Shown here piece after piece: positions 6,894 to 11,881 of a DNA stretch of 13,791 nt. The stretch covers positions 1 through 13,791 of the forward strand of contig DGHD01000010.1 in NCBI GenBank assembly GCA_002392505.1. The letters run 5' to 3'. The translations under genes were made by a program, and so were the position numbers. The notes under the pieces were generated by a model. It did no database searches. It was not told the DNA's origin and saw nothing but the letters and a program-made list of their open reading frames with translations. This stretch comes from Christensenella sp. UBA3857. Its GTDB lineage: Bacteria; Bacillota; Clostridia; Christensenellales; CAG-138. Positions within the stretch are counted from its first letter, which is position 1, and each line of letters starts with the position of its first letter.

Positions 6894-7184
6894 ATGTTCA
6901 GAGGCTACTATCCGCCGAGCTGGCTCCATGCGCTGACGATATCCGCCGCGGTGATAAGCGGTTTATTCGCTGCGCTGGGGCTCGTGCTTTGGATCAAAAG
7001 CGGATTCGCAAACAAGGATGCGCTCGTCTGCCTTATCGCCTGCGGCGTCTCCTCCGCCGGGCTTTTCACGCTCGACGCGATATATCGGAAATATCATAAC
7101 GAAGCCGTCAAAGAGGCGCTCAAGGAAGAGGACGAGAAAAACTGGGCGGAACGCATCGGGAACAAGGGTGTTAAGAAATCGTAA
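6894..7184 (+). CDS. Small two-helix membrane protein, function unknown
   Basis: A 96-residue protein. I place the start at ATG 6894 because GGAGG at 6884-6888 lies 5 bases upstream; the frame is open back to a TTG at 6873, but that would put the Shine-Dalgarno sequence inside the gene. Two hydrophobic segments, about residues 11-34 (LHALTISAAVISGLFAALG...) and 42-63 (ALVCLIACGVSSAGLF...), are joined by a short KSGFANKD loop. The C-terminal ~30 residues are highly charged (KEALKEEDEKNWAERIG) and probably cytoplasmic. I recognise no family. It has its own promoter, and its stop codon lies inside a hairpin, so it is probably a single-gene unit. Its neighbours on both sides encode zinc-ribbon proteins, but no link is shown. 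Confidence 0.75.
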   Translation: MFRGYYPPSWLHALTISAAVISGLFAALGLVLWIKSGFANKDALVCLIACGVSSAGLFTLDAIYRKYHNEAVKEALKEEDEKNWAERIGNKGVKKS

Positions 7185-7198
7185 CGGTGTTACGATTT
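7176..7198 (+). terminator. Hairpin spanning the stop codon of the small membrane protein gene
   Basis: AAATCGTAAC (7176-7185) and GTTACGATTT (7189-7198) form a perfect 10-bp stem with a GGT loop. The TAA stop (7182-7184) is inside the left arm. There is no T-tract, but a GC-rich hairpin follows at 7206. Confidence 0.5.
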
Positions 7199-7205
7199 AA
7201 GCGAG

Positions 7206-7225
7206 CGCCCCGCCGGGGCGTTATT
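7206..7225 (+). terminator. GC-rich hairpin with short T-rich tail, probable terminator
   Basis: CGCCCC (7206-7211), loop GCC, GGGGCG (7215-7220), then TTATT. Together with the preceding hairpin it probably ends the membrane-protein transcript before the next promoter at 7246. The tail is short. Confidence 0.55.
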
Positions 7226-7245
7226 CCCCGCGTCCTGTGCGTCAA

Positions 7246-7274
7246 TTGACAATCATCGTATTATCCTTTATAAT
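7246..7274 (+). promoter_or_regulatory. Consensus sigma-A promoter for the CD225-like/lipoprotein/unknown operon
   Basis: TTGACA (7246-7251), 17-base spacer, TATAAT (7269-7274): an exact consensus match. Predicted start is near 7281, with GGAGG at 7291-7295 ahead of ATG 7304, so the leader is only ~23 nt. Confidence 0.85.
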
Positions 7275-7303
7275 TTGTTTAGTTTCAGACGGAGGAAAAA
7301 GCC

Positions 7304-7735
7304 ATGTCGGACCATTCGAACCGCTGCCCCGAATGCGGGTATCCTGTGAGAGAGGATGAAATGCTCTGCCCCAACTGCGGAGCGATTCTCGATCGGGAGA
7401 AGCTCACGAGGGAACACTCTCTTTATTTCGATCAGCCCAAAGCCGCGCCGGAGGAGAATGCCTCCCGGCATATCGGCGACGCATATCCGAAGGACGCCTA
7501 CGGTATGCCGAACAGAGTGCTGTATCTTTTCCTTGTTGTGATCACGTTAATAATTGCGGGGATTTTCGGCATTCTCGCGATACCTTCATACGTCCGCATG
7601 TGCAGCGCCATCTCCGATGAGGACGCGGTATCCGCCAGGGCGAAAGCGAAACAGATCCGTATATATTTCTTTATTGGTCTGGGCGTCAACGTTCTGTTTT
7701 TCATAATCAAGGTCATGCTCGCCATGAATAAATAA
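7304..7735 (+). CDS. Zinc-ribbon membrane protein with CD225/dispanin-like C-terminal domain
   Basis: A 143-residue protein starting at ATG 7304, 8 bases after GGAGG. Residues 8-25 are a zinc ribbon (C8, C11, C22, C25; CPEC and CPNC knuckles), and about 27-70 are a polar linker. Two hydrophobic helices follow, about 72-93 and 120-140. Between them, SYVRMCSAISDEDAVSARAK with its 'D..A...AxAK' pattern resembles the conserved loop of CD225/dispanin proteins (the IFITM-like fold, widespread in bacteria as zinc-ribbon fusions). The ribbon is expected in the cytoplasm. The biological role of bacterial members is not established. It heads a three-gene unit with short gaps (31 and 36 bases) under a consensus promoter. 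The CD225 assignment rests on pattern and topology; a generic zinc-ribbon two-helix protein is the fallback. Confidence 0.75.
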   Translation: MSDHSNRCPECGYPVREDEMLCPNCGAILDREKLTREHSLYFDQPKAAPEENASRHIGDAYPKDAYGMPNRVLYLFLVVITLIIAGIFGILAIPSYVRMCSAISDEDAVSARAKAKQIRIYFFIGLGVNVLFFIIKVMLAMNK

Positions 7736-7766
7736 CCCAAAGCATATCATCAAGGAGGCTTAACAA

Positions 7767-7964
7767 ATGAAAAAGCTTTTGATAATCGCGGCAGCCGCTC
7801 TCTGCGCGCTTGCATTCGCCGGGTGTGCAAAGAAGGTCGTCCACTGCGACGGCTGCGGCAAGGAAATCAAGCTCCCTGCGAATTCCAACATGACGGAAGA
7901 TTGGATCGTCCTCTGCGATGAATGCAAGGCGAAGGTCGACAACGCTGTCGTGCCGAGGGATTGA
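7767..7964 (+). CDS. Small zinc-ribbon lipoprotein
   Basis: A 65-residue protein starting at ATG 7767, with GGAGG at 7754-7758. The signal peptide MKKLLIIAAAALCALAFAGC ends in lipobox FAGC, with C20 as lipidation site, so the mature protein is only 46 residues on the outer face of the membrane. It contains two CxxC pairs (C27/C30 in CDGC and C50/C53 in CDEC), which could bind zinc or another metal, or act as thiols. An exported four-Cys ribbon of this size is unusual. It is second in the operon, behind a membrane protein that also has a four-Cys ribbon, 31 bases downstream of it. Possible roles such as metal buffering or sensing are inference only. Confidence 0.75.
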   Translation: MKKLLIIAAAALCALAFAGCAKKVVHCDGCGKEIKLPANSNMTEDWIVLCDECKAKVDNAVVPRD

Positions 7965-8000
7965 GCCCGCTTTCAAAACGATCGACAAGAGGTGAAAAAC

Positions 8001-8390
8001 ATGAAAGAATGCTATGTTCTGCTTCACGCAAACGTTACCGACGGATGTGTTTGGGAGATCACTTATCTCGCCTGCGGTAAAAATTCTTATGAGATCGAAT
8101 ACGGTTTCTCAACGCACGGCGGATGGGAGTCCGGTCCCTGGGCGCACAGCAACCGTTGGACGATAGATCCCGCCGTCCTTCGCGGCAAGACCGCCAGGCG
8201 TTCAGAGATCGAACAAGCGGCGTTAAACGCGATCGAGGCGTATGAAAAAGACGATCTGTCGGGATTCCTCGTCCTGCCGTGGGCGGTTTACGATTTTGGA
8301 CCTCTGAACAAGATCTCCGTTCCGGACGAGCTTAAAGAGGAATTCAAGCGGCTTGACAAACCCGAATCAGCGACCGATCTGCCCGTTTGA
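8001..8390 (+). CDS. Hypothetical protein, third gene of the zinc-ribbon operon
   Basis: A 129-residue soluble protein. I chose ATG 8001, since AGAGGTG (7988-7994) is then the ribosome binding site 6-7 bases upstream; a GTG at 7992 in the same frame would overlap it. There is no signal peptide or membrane segment. Features: an N-terminal strand-like part (YVLLHANVTDGCVWEITYLA), an aromatic Gly/Trp-rich central region with several Trp between about 40 and 60, a helical segment near 75-92 (EIEQAALNAIEAYEKDD), and an acidic/basic C-terminus. I recognise no family. It is 36 bases behind the lipoprotein gene and ends 28 bases from the convergent HTH gene. Confidence 0.75.
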   Translation: MKECYVLLHANVTDGCVWEITYLACGKNSYEIEYGFSTHGGWESGPWAHSNRWTIDPAVLRGKTARRSEIEQAALNAIEAYEKDDLSGFLVLPWAVYDFGPLNKISVPDELKEEFKRLDKPESATDLPV

Positions 8391-8418
8391 GCAAGATCGT
8401 CCGGGGGAGTTGGATCAC

Positions 8419-9138
8419 TCATATCATAAACTCTCCCGCCGAGTGCGTTCCGTACTCATCCAGCTTTCGTCGGAAGGCGGAGATCTTCGCCGCCGTCTCA
8501 AGCGGGGCATTGTAAAGGCAGGACATGAAATAACCGACGGGCTTTTTTACGTCGATCCGTCTCAGCGCTTCGACAGCGTTCCAGACCGCGTCGCCCGTAA
8601 GCATTTCGAGCCTGTGTCTGACCGCCCCGTTGGGTATGCTTTCGCCGCCTATCACGATAAAGGGCTTATGCCACATCTCCGAAAGCGTCAGGATCGTCAT
8701 TCTGCGAAGGTCGTCATCCTCCCAGCTCTTTATGCAAAGTCTTTCAATAAGCGCCTGAAGCCTGTCCTCCTCGTCAAAAAGATGATCGCTCAGCCTTTCG
8801 GGCGGCGTACGCTCCTCCCCTGCCTCCTTTTCGGATGCGGGGGCTTTTTGCGCCAGCGTGACCGGTATGCGGTAAATGTTCGTAGTCCTTCTTCTCCCGC
8901 CCATGTAACGAACGTAACGCTCCTCAACGGTGATCGCCCCGGAAGCTTCGAGCTCCCTGAGCGCCCTTTTAACGGTGCTCTTCGAAACAGCGCAGCCCTC
9001 CGCGATGCTTTTTACCGAGGGAAAGCACTCCCCGGCTGCATTCGCGCAGCGCGACAGATAGGTGAATACAAGTTTTGACTTTGAGCCGAGAGCGGAATTC
9101 CAGACGTCGCTCCCGACGTAAAATGCGTTTCGTTTCAT
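8419..9138 (-). CDS. Winged helix-turn-helix protein, replication-initiator-like (HTH_36 type)
   Basis: A 239-residue protein starting at ATG 9138. Residues about 15-92 form a winged HTH of the type found in plasmid, phage and integrative-element Rep proteins: GSKSKLVFTYLSRCAN (18-33), CFPSVKSIAEGCAV (38-51), recognition helix SKSTVKRALRELEASGAI (52-69), and a wing ending in TTNIYRI. A charged linker (about 95-115) leads to a C-terminal helical domain (about 120-239) including KPVGYFMSCLYNAP, reminiscent of DnaD/Rep C-termini. It should bind DNA in the cytoplasm, either as a repressor or as a replication initiator. It has its own promoter and two dyads directly downstream of that promoter, suggesting autoregulation. 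No relaxase, integrase or partition gene is in the window, so it may be a stand-alone remnant or a domesticated regulator. Confidence 0.8.
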   Translation of the reverse strand: MKRNAFYVGSDVWNSALGSKSKLVFTYLSRCANAAGECFPSVKSIAEGCAVSKSTVKRALRELEASGAITVEERYVRYMGGRRRTTNIYRIPVTLAQKAPASEKEAGEERTPPERLSDHLFDEEDRLQALIERLCIKSWEDDDLRRMTILTLSEMWHKPFIVIGGESIPNGAVRHRLEMLTGDAVWNAVEALRRIDVKKPVGYFMSCLYNAPLETAAKISAFRRKLDEYGTHSAGEFMI

Positions 9139-9170
9139 ATAATTCCCTTTCTATTTTGCATTTATGTTTT

Positions 9171-9231
9171 CGTCCTTCGTTCCTTCGACCCGTCAGCTTT
9201 GCCGTCCGGACGAAGGAAGGACGGCAAAGCT
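9171..9231 (-). promoter_or_regulatory. Structured 5' leader of the HTH gene with competing RNA folds
   Basis: A perfect 13-bp stem (9231-9219 with 9207-9195, AGCTTTGCCGTCC) encloses an 11-base loop. Within the same leader, TTCCTTCG of the loop (9218-9211) is complementary to CGAAGGAA (9187-9180), and CGTCCTTC (9223-9216) to GAAGGACG (9178-9171). This allows a pseudoknot or a mutually exclusive second fold. There is no T-tract on the minus strand, so it is not an ordinary terminator. It sits between the promoter and the start codon at 9138. Confidence 0.5.
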
Positions 9232-9258
9232 TATTTATAATCTTTTAATTTATATATG

Positions 9259-9299
9259 CCGGTCCACTGTGAACCCCTCCCCGGTCCTCAGTGAACCCC
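9259..9299. promoter_or_regulatory. Twin dyad operator-like direct repeats
   Basis: Two 19-base copies, CCGGTCCACTGTGAACCCC (9259-9277) and CCGGTCCTCAGTGAACCCC (9281-9299), are 17/19 identical and start exactly 22 bases apart. Each contains an imperfect inverted repeat, GGTyCAC-N-GTGAACC in the better copy (9261-9275). They lie just downstream of the predicted transcription start (~9304) of the HTH gene, a natural position for a repressor operator. Confidence 0.65.
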
Positions 9300-9310
9300 C
9301 TTATGACTAT

Positions 9311-9340
9311 ATTATAGCACATTTGTTCGGTGTATGTCAA
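9311..9340 (-). promoter_or_regulatory. Sigma-A promoter for the HTH gene
   Basis: Minus strand TTGACA (9340-9335), 18-base spacer, TATAAT (9316-9311), with TGC just before the -10 (extended -10). The predicted start near 9304 gives a ~166-nt leader to ATG 9138, holding the twin dyads and the structured segment. Confidence 0.8.
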
Positions 9341-9423
9341 GAAGGAGATCGGGATAGCTGCGCGACCGGCTGCGAGACATATCCGAGTTTGAAAACACGA
9401 TGTATCGTTAGTGTAACATAGTT

Positions 9424-9499
9424 GGGAAGCTCTCACTTCCCGGAACCATCCCTCCTCCGCCGCTCGTTCGGGAGAGGTCCCGCTTCCCCTGCGGGGAAG
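9424..9499. repeat. Two related GGGAAG/CTTCCC hairpins in the intergenic region
   Basis: Hairpin 1: GGGAAG (9424-9429), 6-base loop, CTTCCC (9436-9441). Hairpin 2: CTTCCCC (9483-9489), loop TGC, GGGGAAG (9493-9499). They share the GGGAAG core and flank a C-rich pyrimidine stretch. This resembles short interspersed intergenic repeat material and contains no gene. Neither hairpin has a T-tract. Confidence 0.4.
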
Positions 9500-9515
9500 G
9501 ATGAATAATTCCCAA

Positions 9516-9544
9516 TTGCTAATTCCGCAAAAAAGTGATATAAT
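9516..9544 (+). promoter_or_regulatory. Extended -10 promoter for the ttcA-like/S41 unit
   Basis: TTGCTA (9516-9521), 17-base spacer, TATAAT (9539-9544), with TGA (9536-9538) forming an extended -10. Predicted start is near 9551, giving a ~27-nt leader with AGAGG at 9566-9570. Confidence 0.75.
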
Positions 9545-9577
9545 GATAAATGGCAAAAATCGTGAAGAGGTATTCCA

Positions 9578-10369
9578 ATGAAACGCGTGCTCGGGTGCAT
9601 CCGCAGGGCGGATGAGCGATACGGCATGATACACGACGGCGACAGGATATGCGTCGGCGTGAGCGGCGGCAAGGACAGTCTGCTTTTACTGTACGGGCTG
9701 AACCTTTACCGGATGTTCTCCAAAAAGAAATACGAGGTCATGGGCGTGATGCTCGACTTGGGACTTGTCGAGCAGGACTATTCTGCGCTCACGGAGTGGG
9801 CGGAGAAGGTCGGCGTAAGGCTCGATATCGTGAAGACCGACATAGGCGACGTGGTGTTCAATATACGCAAAGAGAAGAACCCCTGCGCGCTCTGCGCCAA
9901 ATTCCGCCGCGGGGCGCTGAACGACGCCGCGCGCGAGCGAGGCTGCAACCTTATCGCACTGGGTCACAACCGCGAGGACGTTATCGAGACGTTCCTCCTG
10001 AGCCTCTTTTACGAATCGCGCCTCAACACGTTCGCGCCGGTGACGTACATGGACCGCAAGGACGTTACGATCATCCGTCCGCTGGTATTCTTCCCCGAGA
10101 AGGAGGCTATAAGCGCCTCAAGGCGGCTGGAGCTGCCCGTTCAGAAGCCGAACTGCCCCGTCGCCGGCTTTACCAAGCGCGAGGAAATGAAACAGCTTTT
10201 GAAGGAGTTCCGCAGGATAGTTCCCGATCCCGAGATGCGGATAATGAAGGCGATCGCCGACGTGCACAAATACGGCATGTGGGATAGGATGAAGCTCCCG
10301 CCCGACGGGTTGACCGGGCGATCGTCCGCGGACAATAACGAAAACGAAACAGAGACCGAGGAAAGTTGA
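9578..10369 (+). CDS. TtcA-like tRNA 2-thiolation ATPase (PP-loop, Fe-S)
   Basis: A 263-residue protein starting at ATG 9578, 7 bases after AGAGG. The PP-loop ATP pyrophosphatase signature SGGKDS is at 29-34, the C103-x-x-C106 pair at NPCALC, GHNREDVIET at 129-138, and a third Cys at C193 in PNCP. The PP-loop plus two CxxC cysteines plus a distal Cys is the arrangement of TtcA-family proteins, which adenylate a tRNA base and insert sulfur with a [4Fe-4S] cluster (C32 of tRNA in the best-known member). Clostridia often carry several TtcA/TilS-like paralogs, so the exact base is uncertain. TilS is unlikely because its tRNA-Ile binding C-terminal domains are absent. The acidic tail (NNENETETEES) is dispensable-looking. 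It is translationally close to the S41 protease gene (start 2 bases after this stop). Confidence 0.88.
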   Translation: MKRVLGCIRRADERYGMIHDGDRICVGVSGGKDSLLLLYGLNLYRMFSKKKYEVMGVMLDLGLVEQDYSALTEWAEKVGVRLDIVKTDIGDVVFNIRKEKNPCALCAKFRRGALNDAARERGCNLIALGHNREDVIETFLLSLFYESRLNTFAPVTYMDRKDVTIIRPLVFFPEKEAISASRRLELPVQKPNCPVAGFTKREEMKQLLKEFRRIVPDPEMRIMKAIADVHKYGMWDRMKLPPDGLTGRSSADNNENETETEES

Positions 10370-10371
10370 TT

Positions 10372-11709
10372 ATGACAGAGGACATGAACGATTTAAGGAT
10401 AAGCGCCGAAGCTGATAACCGGCCTGCCGGCGACCGCGAGCTTTTGATATTCGGGGAGGGCGACGGCGCTCTCTCGAAGGACACGGGAGTTAAATACACG
10501 AAGCCGAAGCTCGGCTATCTTGCAATCGCGCTTTTGGGCGGCATCGTGCTCGGCGCCGCCGTCACGATACTTGCCGTATCGTCGATCACGGGCGGGCTGT
10601 CCAACCTGCGGCTTATAAAGAACATGGGCAAGTACGACAGCTCCGTGATAAGCGAGCTCATGCAGAAGATCGACGCATATCATTTCGGCGACACTCCCTC
10701 TTCGGATAAGCTCGTCGAAGAAGCGTCGCACGCTCTCGTCGACGCGGTAGACGATCCCTACGCCTCCTATTTCACCGAGAAGGAGTACACCGACTATTCG
10801 TCGAGCTTCAACGGCAGGTACTGCGGCATCGGCGTGCTCGTGCAGAAGCCCGACTCGACGGGCTCCGTCATCGTAAGGGTCTACGAGGATTCCTTTGCGG
10901 AGCAGGCCGGCGTGAAGGCGGGCGACGTGATAATCAAGGTCGACGACAAAGAGGTCAAGGATATCAGCTCGAACGAGCTCGTCGATCTCATCACGGGCGA
11001 GGCGGGAACGACGGTCGATCTGACCGTGCTCCGCGACGACAGGAAGCTTACGATCACCGTGACCAGGGGCGAGGTGTACGTCAAGCGCGTGGACAGCATG
11101 ATGCTCGAGGATAACGTCGGCTACATCTATCTCTCCCAATTCTCGGGCGACGCGGTCAAGGAATTCGAGACCGCCCTGAACGAGCTTACCGAGCAGGGCG
11201 CGAAGAGCCTTATCATCGATCTGAGGAACGATCCAGGCGGCGCGCTCAATATCGCGGTGAAGCTCTGCGATATGATGCTCCCCGAATGCGTGATCTGCTC
11301 CATGCAGGGAAAGACCACCGAGGAGACCGAGTATTTCCGCTCCGACAAGGAGATGTACGATATCCCGTTCGTCGTGCTGGTGAACGAAAACTCCGCCTCC
11401 GCGAGCGAGATATTCGCGGGCGCCATGCAGGATAACGGCCGCGCGAAAATAATCGGCGTACAGACTTTCGGCAAGGGCGTCGTGCAGACGACGTTCCGTC
11501 TCGATAACGGGCACGGGTATCTGAAGCTCACGACCGACGCATACTATACTCCCAACGGCACGAATCTGGGCGGCACGGGCATCACCCCGGATATCGCCGC
11601 AGAGCTTCCCGAGGAGCTTAAAACGCTCGACGTCTATACGCTCTATACCCAGCACCTCGAAGAGGATACGCAGATACAGGCGGCGCTGAAAGAGCTGAAA
11701 AACAATTAA
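10372..11709 (+). CDS. S41A carboxy-terminal processing peptidase (CtpA/CtpB type)
   Basis: A 445-residue protein. I prefer ATG 10372, with GAGGAAAG at 10358-10365 upstream; a TTG at 10366 overlapping the previous stop is an alternative. The cytoplasmic tail (1-47) is followed by one membrane helix at 48-70, then an extracytoplasmic part: an N-terminal helical region (DDPYASYFTEKEY), a PDZ domain (about 147-225, CGIGV ... GVKAGDVIIKVDD), and an S41 core with LIIDLRNDPGG. The catalytic Ser is S343 in ENSASASE, with K368 in FGKG and Q372. The 25- and 4-residue spacings match the Ser-Lys-Gln triad of B. subtilis CtpB. It cleaves envelope proteins from their C-termini; targets are unknown. A peptidoglycan-binding C-terminal domain, present in some members, is lacking. 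It is probably co-transcribed with the upstream tRNA thiolase gene. Confidence 0.93.
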   Translation: MTEDMNDLRISAEADNRPAGDRELLIFGEGDGALSKDTGVKYTKPKLGYLAIALLGGIVLGAAVTILAVSSITGGLSNLRLIKNMGKYDSSVISELMQKIDAYHFGDTPSSDKLVEEASHALVDAVDDPYASYFTEKEYTDYSSSFNGRYCGIGVLVQKPDSTGSVIVRVYEDSFAEQAGVKAGDVIIKVDDKEVKDISSNELVDLITGEAGTTVDLTVLRDDRKLTITVTRGEVYVKRVDSMMLEDNVGYIYLSQFSGDAVKEFETALNELTEQGAKSLIIDLRNDPGGALNIAVKLCDMMLPECVICSMQGKTTEETEYFRSDKEMYDIPFVVLVNENSASASEIFAGAMQDNGRAKIIGVQTFGKGVVQTTFRLDNGHGYLKLTTDAYYTPNGTNLGGTGITPDIAAELPEELKTLDVYTLYTQHLEEDTQIQAALKELKNN

Positions 11710-11725
11710 CAATTATGCGCCTCCC

Positions 11726-11815
11726 GGCGCTATATCGAACGCGAAGCGTATATCGAAACGCATTGGCGTTATATCGAACGCGCAGCGTATATCTAAAGCG
11801 CCTGCGCTTATATCG
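11726..11815. repeat. Short tandem repeat array (38-39 base period) of TATATCG-containing units
   Basis: Units beginning GGCGCTATATCGAACGCG (11726) and GGCGTTATATCGAACGCG (11765) repeat with a 39-base step, each followed by AGCGTATATC. A third partial unit, GCGCTTATATCG, lies near 11804. Self-complementary pieces such as AAGCG-CCTG-CGCTT (11796-11809) allow hairpins. It fills the gap between the S41 gene and mfd. It may act as a weak terminator or as a REP/MITE-like interspersed element. No open gene is present. Confidence 0.6.
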
Positions 11816-11881
11816 TCCCCATCCCCCATGCCCCCCTCGCGGTCGGGCACGGGCATTTCGGTTTAGAAAAAAGGAGCTTTC

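Noticed and set aside
8401..8437. Bidirectional terminator between the convergent genes (GGGGGAGTT with AACTCTCCC)
   Set aside because: The pairing needs a wobble, has a 17-base loop and no T-tract, and it overlaps the end of the HTH gene; too weak to list.
8353..9078. 241-residue open frame on the plus strand
   Set aside because: Antisense to the winged-HTH gene, which has clear domain motifs and a promoter.
9195..9231. Perfect 13-bp stem as a Rho-independent terminator
   Set aside because: No T-tract follows on the minus strand, and on the plus strand there is no gene ending nearby and only an AT-rich, not T-rich, tail.
10393..11712. 439-residue open frame on the minus strand
   Set aside because: Antisense to the S41 protease with its complete triad; a GC-rich codon shadow with composition rich in His, Arg and Val.
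11726..11815. CRISPR array
   Set aside because: The units are contiguous degenerate repeats without unique spacers of constant length, and no cas gene is present.
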